Below, piece by piece: positions 1 to 5,857 of a DNA stretch of 6,013 nucleotides. Position 1 is the first letter of the stretch, and each line of letters opens with the position of its first letter. The position numbers and the translations under genes are program-made. The DNA comes from an uncultured Bacteroidales bacterium (GTDB taxonomy: Bacteria > Bacteroidota > Bacteroidia > Bacteroidales > UBA932): the NCBI GenBank assembly GCA_902488725.1, contig CABTXO010000117.1, forward strand, positions 1 to 6,013, in the 5' to 3' direction. The notes beneath the pieces were generated by a model. It did not search any database and had not been told where the DNA came from. It worked only from the letters and a program-made list of their open reading frames with translations.

Positions 1-1777
1 CCCCGATCTGGCGGGGTCCCTGCCCGTTTTCGAGGTTCAGGTTGCGGATGTCCAGGTCTCCGATCATGTCGCCCCGGTCGATCCGCATGTAGTTGGCGTC
101 AATCTGGCCGGAGACCTTGGAAATTCCGCGCTTGTCCAGATGCAGGGCCTGCAGGTCGGCATAGCCGACATTCGCATAGAACTTGTACAACCCGTTCCGG
201 CTCTTGTCGGAGAGGGTGAAGACGCCCTGGAAAAGGAAATTCAGGTTCGGGTCGTTGCAGATGATCCGGCCGTCGAAGGCTTCGTGGGAATAGGTGCCCG
301 CCCCCACGATGTTCGTGTAGTCGTAGCCGAGGGCGCGGAGCCGGTCGATGAACACGGTGTCGATCCGGATGTCCGGTCCGTCCCGGTCGAGGGTGGCATG
401 CAGCGTGCCCCGCATGGTCAGCGGACCGACTTCCTTCACGCCGGCGATCGTACCGATGTCCAGGTCCTGTGTCGTGATGTTGCCGCCCAGCTGCATCGGA
501 CGGCGGCTGTCGCCCAGATGCCAAATCTTCAGATCGGCGGTGAGGTCGCCCGCGCCGGACTTGAGGTCCCCAAGCACCTTGAGATCGGCGAGGGGCCCGG
601 CCGCATGGCCGTTGAACAGGAAATCATGGCCGGGGGCGAATTTCGAGAGGTCGGCCTTGGCTGAGGGATCCCAGCCGGCGGCCAGCCTGCCCAGTCCTTC
701 GGAAGTGAAGCGGAAGTCTTCCGCCCGCACATCCAGCTGCAGGGCCGACACGTCGGGCAGCCCGGTTATCCGGCCTTCCAAGGCACCGGACACCCCGCTC
801 CGGGCTTCCGTGAACGACAGGCGGTTGACGCCCAGGTCGGAGACGGTCCCTTCCACATCTCCTTCGGCCACATCCAGCACAAGGTTTTTCCCGCGCAGGC
901 CGGGGGCGAAACAGGACAGCGAGCGGGCGTCCAACCGGCTGCCGCCGAGGACACCGGTCATCCGGACCGCGTGCAGAAAGTCTGAGAATGCCGCCGTGTT
1001 CGCATATTCCATGGAGAAATGGGGCATGTCGATCCGGGACCAGGGGTCGGTCAGACGCAGGTTCTCGATGCGGGTGGCCCCGTGGCCGACTTCGGCCTTG
1101 CCGGAGAGGGAAGAAACGGAGTAGCCGCTCTTTTCGGAGAAGGCGGCCCTGTCCAGTTCTCCCGACATGCAGCCGCCGCTGAATTTCAGGTCGTGGCCGT
1201 CCAGCCGGTCCACCTGTACGTCCAGATCGGCCCAGTTGATGCCGTACGGGACGTCGACCGTGTCCTGATCCGGGTTGACGAGGCGGAAGCGGAAGTCTTC
1301 GATCTGAACCTTGTCGATGTCGAACACGTCGCCGGAGACCGGCCGGTCCTGCTGCGGCGCATTTCCGAGCCGGAAGATCCGGGCCAGGTTGCTGGATCCG
1401 TTCCCGCCGGTCAGCAGCAGGGAGGCGTTCTTGACGCTCACCCGGTTGAAATGCAGTCCCTTCTTCTTCCACAAACCCTTGAGGGAGAAGGTGGTGACGA
1501 TGGATTCCGCCTTGAACAGGGTGTCCAGGCGCTCGTCACCGTGCCGGACGGGCTGCTTGTCCACGATGGCCAGATCCTTCAGGACCAGGGCGTTGAAAGG
1601 CTTGAAATGGATTTTTGAAAAGCTGATCGTGCCGTCGATCTTTTTCTCCATCGCCTGTTCCACCTTGCGTGCGATGGAAGTCTGGACAGCGGGGAACTGG
1701 AGCAGAATCACGATGGCGGACAGCAGCACGGCCATGGCCACGATGACGATCCAGGATATCTTCAGCACCCTTTTCAT
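1..1777 (-). CDS. tamB: TamB/AsmA-like envelope translocation and assembly protein, N-terminal 592 codons (runs off left edge)
   Basis: The minus strand is open from ATG at 1777-1775 to base 1 without a stop, giving 592 codons; the C-terminal part lies outside the window. The protein starts with a basic MKR and a hydrophobic stretch at about residues 8-27, an uncleaved signal anchor of the inner-membrane AsmA/TamB type. Then come a 'FPAVQTSIARKVEQAME' segment (28-44), 'IHFKPFNALVLKDLAI' (56-71) and 'NLARIFRL' (130-137), which resemble the starts of Bacteroidota TamB homologues as I recall them. The rest is alternating short hydrophobic strands (LxVxA, LDIGTI, LQLDVRAEDF), as expected for a long beta-groove. 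The family bridges the periplasm and is linked to outer-membrane protein insertion or phospholipid transport; usual length in this phylum is about 1,500 residues. The diagnostic C-terminal DUF490 domain is not visible, so an AsmA-like paralogue is possible. It is divergent from tsaD, which supports the call. No frameshift was seen. Confidence 0.85.
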   Translation of the reverse strand, partial: MKRVLKISWIVIVAMAVLLSAIVILLQFPAVQTSIARKVEQAMEKKIDGTISFSKIHFKPFNALVLKDLAIVDKQPVRHGDERLDTLFKAESIVTTFSLKGLWKKKGLHFNRVSVKNASLLLTGGNGSSNLARIFRLGNAPQQDRPVSGDVFDIDKVQIEDFRFRLVNPDQDTVDVPYGINWADLDVQVDRLDGHDLKFSGGCMSGELDRAAFSEKSGYSVSSLSGKAEVGHGATRIENLRLTDPWSRIDMPHFSMEYANTAAFSDFLHAVRMTGVLGGSRLDARSLSCFAPGLRGKNLVLDVAEGDVEGTVSDLGVNRLSFTEARSGVSGALEGRITGLPDVSALQLDVRAEDFRFTSEGLGRLAAGWDPSAKADLSKFAPGHDFLFNGHAAGPLADLKVLGDLKSGAGDLTADLKIWHLGDSRRPMQLGGNITTQDLDIGTIAGVKEVGPLTMRGTLHATLDRDGPDIRIDTVFIDRLRALGYDYTNIVGAGTYSHEAFDGRIICNDPNLNFLFQGVFTLSDKSRNGLYKFYANVGYADLQALHLDKRGISKVSGQIDANYMRIDRGDMIGDLDIRNLNLENGQGPRQIG

Positions 1778-1783
1778 AATCGA

Positions 1784-1791
1784 CAAATTTA
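1784..1791 (-). promoter_or_regulatory. Candidate -7 element of the tamB promoter
   Basis: Read on the minus strand the sequence is TAAATTTG, an exact match to the Bacteroidota sigma-ABfr -7 consensus TAnnTTTG. It ends only six bases before the tamB ATG (1777), so the transcript would start at or very near the start codon. No convincing TTTG -33 box is found 19-21 bp upstream; the region there is simply AT-rich. Confidence 0.5.
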
Positions 1792-1814
1792 GCAATTATC
1801 TTGGATTAAATCAT

Positions 1815-1822
1815 TATCTTTG
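1815..1822 (+). promoter_or_regulatory. Candidate -7 element of the tsaD promoter
   Basis: TATCTTTG matches the Bacteroidota -7 consensus TAnnTTTG exactly. It lies 21 bases upstream of the tsaD ATG at 1844, implying a leader of about 15 nt. The -33 box is weak: the nearest T-rich candidate is TTTA at 1788-1791, with a spacer somewhat longer than usual. The presumed downstream operon is tsaD plus the FAD dehydrogenase. The leader has no Shine-Dalgarno sequence, which is normal in this phylum. Confidence 0.55.
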
Positions 1823-1843
1823 CCCCATAATTCATCTTTGAAT

Positions 1844-2866
1844 ATGTCTGATCGAATTTTGGGAATCGAGTCCAGCTGCGACGACACTTCTGCAGCCGTC
1901 ATTGAGGATGGTTTCCTGCGCTCGAACGTCATTGCGAGCCAGCAGGTGCACAAGGATTACGGCGGCGTCGTTCCCGAACTGGCGTCCCGGGCGCACGAAC
2001 AGAACATCGTGCCGGTCGTCAGCCAGGCCCTGGACAAGGCGGGCGTGAAGCCGGAAGACCTGACCGCCATCGCGTTCACCCGCGGCCCCGGACTGCTCGG
2101 ATCCCTCCTGGTCGGCACCTCGTTCGCAAAGGCCCTCGGCGTCGCCCTGGACATCCCGATCGTGATGGTGAACCATCTGCAGGGACATGTTCTCGCCAAC
2201 TTCATCAAGGAGCCGGGTCAGGAGAACCGTCAGCCTTCGTTTCCCTATCTCTGCCTGCTGGTCTCCGGCGGCAACTCCCAGATCGTGCAGGTGAACGGCC
2301 CGCTGGATTTTGTGATCCTCGGGCAGACCATCGACGACGCGGTCGGGGAAGCCTTCGACAAGTGCTCGAAGATGATGGGCCTCGGCTATCCGGGCGGTCC
2401 CGTGATCGACAAGCTGGCGCAGCAGGGGGATCCGGCGCGGTTCACCTTCGCGAAGCCGCACATCCCCGGGCTCGACTACAGCTTCAGCGGCATCAAGACC
2501 TCCCTGCTGTACTTCGTCCGGGACGAACTGGCGAAGGATCCGGACTTCATGGAGAAGAACAAGGAGGACCTCTGCGCGAGTTTCCAGAAGACGCTGATCG
2601 ACATCCTGCTGGACAAGTTGATCAAAGCCGTGAAGCAGACCGGCATCACGGAGGTGACGATCGGGGGCGGGGTGTCCGCAAACAGCGGGCTCCGCGACCG
2701 GGTCGAAGCCGAAGGACGCAGACGGGGCTGGAACACCTATCTTCCGGCCCGCAAGTTTACCACGGACAATGCGGCGATGATCGCCATCGCAGGTTGGTTC
2801 CACTACCTGCACGGAGAGCGGACGCCGCTGGATGTCGCGCCCGTCTCCCGCATCGCCGATTTTTAG
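1844..2866 (+). CDS. tsaD: tRNA N6-adenosine threonylcarbamoyltransferase TsaD
   Basis: TsaD (formerly Gcp/YgjD) transfers the threonylcarbamoyl group from threonylcarbamoyl-AMP to N6 of A37 in tRNAs reading ANN codons, working in the cytoplasm with TsaB and TsaE. The 340-residue product has the usual length and every family landmark: the N-terminal ASKHA signature ILGIESSCDDTSAAVI (5-20), ELASRAH (45-51), the metal-binding HLQGH with H111 and H115, SGGNSQIV (141-148), DAVGEAFDK (165-173), GYPGGP (181-186), FSGIKTS (214-220), GGGVSAN (274-280) and the third metal ligand region TDNAAMIA (307-314, D309). The ATG at 1844 is chosen because it puts ILGIESS at the expected distance. An in-frame TTG at 1820 falls inside the putative -7 element and would add eight residues without family support. 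The next gene follows after 53 bp on the same strand. The gene is intact and normally essential. Confidence 0.98.
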   Translation: MSDRILGIESSCDDTSAAVIEDGFLRSNVIASQQVHKDYGGVVPELASRAHEQNIVPVVSQALDKAGVKPEDLTAIAFTRGPGLLGSLLVGTSFAKALGVALDIPIVMVNHLQGHVLANFIKEPGQENRQPSFPYLCLLVSGGNSQIVQVNGPLDFVILGQTIDDAVGEAFDKCSKMMGLGYPGGPVIDKLAQQGDPARFTFAKPHIPGLDYSFSGIKTSLLYFVRDELAKDPDFMEKNKEDLCASFQKTLIDILLDKLIKAVKQTGITEVTIGGGVSANSGLRDRVEAEGRRRGWNTYLPARKFTTDNAAMIAIAGWFHYLHGERTPLDVAPVSRIADF

Positions 2867-2877
2867 GAACAACACTG

Positions 2878-2895
2878 CGCCCCCTGCGGGGGGCG
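2878..2895 (+). other. Short GC-only hairpin between tsaD and the FAD dehydrogenase gene
   Basis: CGCCCCC (2878-2884) pairs perfectly with GGGGGCG (2889-2895) around a TGCG loop, 11 bases after the tsaD stop. No T-run follows, so it does not look like a standard intrinsic terminator. It could be a weak attenuator, a processing or stability element that tunes expression between the two genes, or chance in a GC-rich gap. Confidence 0.4.
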
Positions 2896-2919
2896 GACAT
2901 TGGAAAACATTCAGAAATC

Positions 2920-4599
2920 ATGATAGAGTTTGAAATGACCGGAAGGGTCGGCCGGGACCTGCGGCCCGATGACGTGCGGATCGTCGCCGCGCGGGAAATG
3001 AATCTCCGCGGCAACGTCATCATCAACGTGGTCGACCCCACCAAATCCTACCAGCCCACCTTCCCCAACGCCGGTGTCACCTGCGTGATCGCCCACCGTT
3101 CGATCGATGCGCGCAACGACGTGGTCTACCGCTACAAGATCGAGGCCTACGACCACCGCTTTGAAACCTACGAACCCTATGAAATCCCGGAGTACCGGGA
3201 TGTCACGGAGGCGGAGCCCGTGCTCATCATCGGGTCCGGCCCCGCCGGGATGTTCGCCGCCCTGAAACTCCTGGCCCTCGGCCGCAAGCCGGTCGTGCTG
3301 GAGCGCGGCAGGAACGTCCGCGACCGGAAGTTCGACACCGCCCGGCTGAACAAGGAAGGGGTGCTGGACCCGGACTCCAACTATTGCTTCGGCGAGGGCG
3401 GAGCCGGGGCCTTTTCGGACGGCAAGCTCTACACCCGCTCGTCCAAGCGCGGGGACATCCGGGAGGTGCTCCATCAGTTCGTGCACTTCGGCGCGAATCC
3501 CCAGATCCTGGTGGACGCCCATCCCCACATCGGCACCGACCGGCTGCCGAAGGTGGTCGAGAACATTCGGGAATGCATCGTCGCCCACGGCGGAGAGTAC
3601 CATTTCGGCACCCGGGCCACGGACATCAGGCGCAAAGCCGACGGCACGCTGGAGGTGAAGGCCCTCGACAGCGGGAACCCGACCAAGGCCGGCAAGCCGC
3701 GGACGGTGAAATATTCCGCAAAGAAAGTGATCCTGGCCACCGGGCATTCCGCCCGCGACATCTACGACCTCTTCCGGTCCAAGGAATGGGCGCTCGAGGC
3801 GAAGGGCTTCGCAATGGGTGTCCGCGTGGAGCACGGCCAGGCCCTCATCAACGACAGCCGCTACCACGGGCAGTGGCGGCCGGGCATGCCCGCGGCGGAA
3901 TATTCCTTCGCCGAACAGGTCGAGGAGCGCGGGGTGTTCTCCTTCTGCATGTGTCCCGGCGGCGTGCTGGTGCCTTCTTCGACCGAACCGGGGACCGTCG
4001 TGACGAACGGCATGTCCAACTCCGCCCGCAGCGGCAGGTTCGCCAACGCCGGCGTGGTCGTGCAGCTCAATCCGGAGGACATTCCCGCGGAATACGCCGG
4101 GGAGGGGGCATGTGCCGGCCTGGCCTTCCAGCACGACCTGGAGAAGAAGATGTACGACTATGCCTCCCGGCACGCGGCGGCCCCGGAAGGGGAGAAGCCC
4201 AATGCCATGGCTGCCCCGGCGCAGCGCATGATCGACTTCTGCAACGGGGTGATTTCCCACGACTTGCCGGAGACTTCCTACAAGCCGGGCGTCGTGTCGG
4301 CGCCGCTGCACGAACTCCTGCCGCCGTTCATCGTGACGCGGCTGCAGCAGGCCTTCCCGGCGGTGGCGAAGCGCAGCATCAAGGGCTACTTCACCAACGA
4401 TGCCTTGCTGCTGGGCATTGAATCGCGCACCTCCTCCCCGGTCCGGATCCCCCGGAATCCGGACACCTTCGAATCGGATGCAGTCCCGGGACTGCTGCCC
4501 TGCGGAGAAGGGGCGGGCTATTCCGGCGGCATCGTCTCTTCGGCCATCGACGGCATCAACTGCGCCGTTGCGGCCGTGGCTTCCCCTTCCGAAGACTGA
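2920..4599 (+). CDS. FAD-dependent dehydrogenase, COG2509-like, substrate unknown
   Basis: The 559-residue protein is a flavoprotein of the NAD(P)/FAD-dependent oxidoreductase class seen in many bacteria as 'uncharacterized FAD-dependent dehydrogenase'. An N-terminal domain of about 95 residues carries the HRSIDAR motif (59-65). The Rossmann dinucleotide-binding site follows, VLIIGSGPAGMFAA (101-114), with an acidic strand end at VVLERG (125-130). Other family landmarks are CFGEGGAGAFSDGKLYTR (156-173), ATGHSARD (273-280), the Cys-rich FSFCMCPGG (340-348), SIKGYFTNDALLLGIESRTSSP (486-507) and a C-terminal FAD-binding GEGAGYSGGIVSSAIDG (529-545). No transmembrane segment or signal peptide is evident, so it is probably cytoplasmic. 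The start at 2920 (MIEFEMTGRV) is preferred; an ATG at 2935 is the alternative. The open frame extends back to 2362, but that part overlaps tsaD out of frame and encodes no family sequence. It lies 53 bp after tsaD and is probably co-transcribed. The reaction is not known to me. Confidence 0.9.
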   Translation: MIEFEMTGRVGRDLRPDDVRIVAAREMNLRGNVIINVVDPTKSYQPTFPNAGVTCVIAHRSIDARNDVVYRYKIEAYDHRFETYEPYEIPEYRDVTEAEPVLIIGSGPAGMFAALKLLALGRKPVVLERGRNVRDRKFDTARLNKEGVLDPDSNYCFGEGGAGAFSDGKLYTRSSKRGDIREVLHQFVHFGANPQILVDAHPHIGTDRLPKVVENIRECIVAHGGEYHFGTRATDIRRKADGTLEVKALDSGNPTKAGKPRTVKYSAKKVILATGHSARDIYDLFRSKEWALEAKGFAMGVRVEHGQALINDSRYHGQWRPGMPAAEYSFAEQVEERGVFSFCMCPGGVLVPSSTEPGTVVTNGMSNSARSGRFANAGVVVQLNPEDIPAEYAGEGACAGLAFQHDLEKKMYDYASRHAAAPEGEKPNAMAAPAQRMIDFCNGVISHDLPETSYKPGVVSAPLHELLPPFIVTRLQQAFPAVAKRSIKGYFTNDALLLGIESRTSSPVRIPRNPDTFESDAVPGLLPCGEGAGYSGGIVSSAIDGINCAVAAVASPSED

Positions 4600-4613
4600 A
4601 CCCCGCTGCGTGC

Positions 4614-4645
4614 GACAAGGGTGGTACCAAAGTGCCACCCTTGTC
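4614..4645 (+). terminator. Strong hairpin after the FAD dehydrogenase gene, probable terminator or leader structure
   Basis: GACAAGGGTGGTAC (4614-4627) pairs with GTGCCACCCTTGTC (4632-4645) across a CAAA loop: 14 base pairs with a single G-U wobble. It begins 15 bases after the dehydrogenase stop and ends 17 bases before the hydrolase start. There is no T-tract on the plus strand, only CGGTAAAATG, so termination by the textbook U-run mechanism is doubtful. No TAnnTTTG promoter fits between the hairpin and the next ATG. It may therefore act as a terminator with limited read-through, an mRNA-end protecting structure, or a structured leader of the downstream gene. Confidence 0.65.
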
Positions 4646-4662
4646 CGGTAAAATGATTGAAT

Positions 4663-5847
4663 ATGAGCAAGTTCCTACGAATATTCCTGATTGTCGCCCT
4701 GGCCGCCCTGACGGTCCGGTGCGGCAAGGAGGAGCCGGCTCCCGTCCCCGGGACGGAGCAAGCGCAGCCGCTGCGGGAGAAACCGCAGCTGCAGGCGGCC
4801 GTGAAGGCCATGGCGGCCGAAGCGCCCGCTGTCTGGGAGTCGCTGAACGGCATCGAAGTCTGGCAGGCGGGCTATCTGCCTTCCGGGGCCTGGCTGAACG
4901 GGTCCGCGAAGACGGCCCGCCATCCGATGTGGTCCGTGACCAAGACATTCACGGGCATCGCGGTCGGCATCGCCGTCCAGGAAGGCAAACTGTCGCTGAA
5001 TGAGAAAGTCTGCGACATCCTGAAGGCGGAGGCGGACGCCGCGCTGGCGAGCGCGCTGAACCGGAACGTGACCGATGCGCAGGTTGCGCATCTGAAGGCG
5101 GTGACGGTCCGGGACATGCTCACCATGACCTGCGGGCACACCTCCGATCCGACGATGGCCTACGCCCGGCGATACGCGCTCTCGATGCTTCCGTACATCA
5201 CCTCCGACGGCATCGACGTGACCGGGGCGCTGAACAGCCTGCACCTTACGGCGCCGCTGCTCTTTTTCGCCCATCCCTTCAACGATGCCCCCGGCACGAA
5301 TTTCACCTACAACACGCTGGGTTCCCACATCCTTTCCATGATCGTGGAGAAGAAGACCGGGGAGCAGCTCCGGGACTACCTCCACACCCGTCTCTTCAAA
5401 CCCCTCGGGCTGGACAAGCCGGCCTGGGATGAGGTGCAGGGGGCGAGCGCCGGCGGCTGGGGTCTGCATCTGAACACGGATGAAATGCTCCGCTTCGGGC
5501 GTCTGCTGCTCCAGGGCGGTGCGTGGGAAGGCAGACAGCTGATCCCGTCCGCCTTCCTGAAGGACGCCACCCGGCTCCAGACCCGCAGGCGGGAAGTTGA
5601 GGAGGGCTATCAGGTGCAGGGGTACGGCTTCCACATCTGGATCATCCCGGACGGCTACATGGCGACCGGCCTCTTCGGCCAGTACATCGTGGTCCTGCCG
5701 ACGAAACAGGCCGTGATCGCCCTGTCCAGCGACACCCCCGCTTTCACCCTTTCCCAATTGCCGGAGATTTTCGCCCGGATCAACAGCGCCGCGCAGAGCG
5801 AAGCCGTGCTCAAGCTGGCCTGGAAGCATCTTCTTCCGGCACTGTAG
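4663..5847 (+). CDS. Beta-lactamase-family serine hydrolase, probable periplasmic or membrane lipoprotein
   Basis: The 394-residue product belongs to the class C beta-lactamase-like / penicillin-binding-protein fold (PF00144, COG1680). The nucleophile motif SVTK is at 91-94 (S91, K94) within WSVTKTFTGIAVGIAVQEGKLSLNEKV. The second motif is PGTNFTYNTLGSHILS (210-225), so the tyrosine is Y216 and the motif reads Y-N-T rather than Y-x-N. The usual KTG/HxG element near the C-terminus is replaced by GLFGQYIVVLP (336-346), as in NylB/EstB-like hydrolases. The N-terminus (residues 1-20) has a basic start, a hydrophobic core and Cys20, followed by GKEEPAPVPG, a linker typical of lipoproteins, although the lipobox TVRC is unusual. 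The ATG at 4663 is preferred over an in-frame TTG at 4657. Family members act as esterases, amide hydrolases or peptidases, and few degrade antibiotics; the substrate here cannot be predicted. A 73-bp tandem repeat begins about 10 bp after its stop. Confidence 0.9.
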   Translation: MSKFLRIFLIVALAALTVRCGKEEPAPVPGTEQAQPLREKPQLQAAVKAMAAEAPAVWESLNGIEVWQAGYLPSGAWLNGSAKTARHPMWSVTKTFTGIAVGIAVQEGKLSLNEKVCDILKAEADAALASALNRNVTDAQVAHLKAVTVRDMLTMTCGHTSDPTMAYARRYALSMLPYITSDGIDVTGALNSLHLTAPLLFFAHPFNDAPGTNFTYNTLGSHILSMIVEKKTGEQLRDYLHTRLFKPLGLDKPAWDEVQGASAGGWGLHLNTDEMLRFGRLLLQGGAWEGRQLIPSAFLKDATRLQTRRREVEEGYQVQGYGFHIWIIPDGYMATGLFGQYIVVLPTKQAVIALSSDTPAFTLSQLPEIFARINSAAQSEAVLKLAWKHLLPAL

Positions 5848-5857
5848 TTCGCTGCCT

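Noticed and set aside
348..1124. Plus-strand ORFs across 140-1841
   Set aside because: They are opposite-strand shadows of the tamB-like gene, rich in Arg, Ser and Pro, without domains.
1820..1843. TTG start for tsaD eight codons upstream
   Set aside because: It overlaps the putative -7 promoter element, so it would precede the transcript start; known TsaD proteins begin just before ILGIESS, matching the ATG at 1844.
2362..2919. Upstream extension of the FAD dehydrogenase by 186 codons
   Set aside because: The extension lies out of frame inside tsaD, is rich in Arg, Gly and Ala as expected of GC-rich false frames, and has no family similarity; family members start near 2920.
3384..4421. 345-codon plus-strand ORF inside the FAD dehydrogenase
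   Set aside because: It is an alternative frame of the same strand, dominated by Arg and Gly, with no motifs; the frame ending at 4599 carries all conserved flavoprotein motifs.
2911..4638. A 575-codon antisense ORF opposite the FAD dehydrogenase
   Set aside because: Long antisense frames are expected opposite GC-rich genes; its sequence is low-complexity Gly, Val, Arg and His rich with no recognisable domain, while the plus strand has clear motifs.
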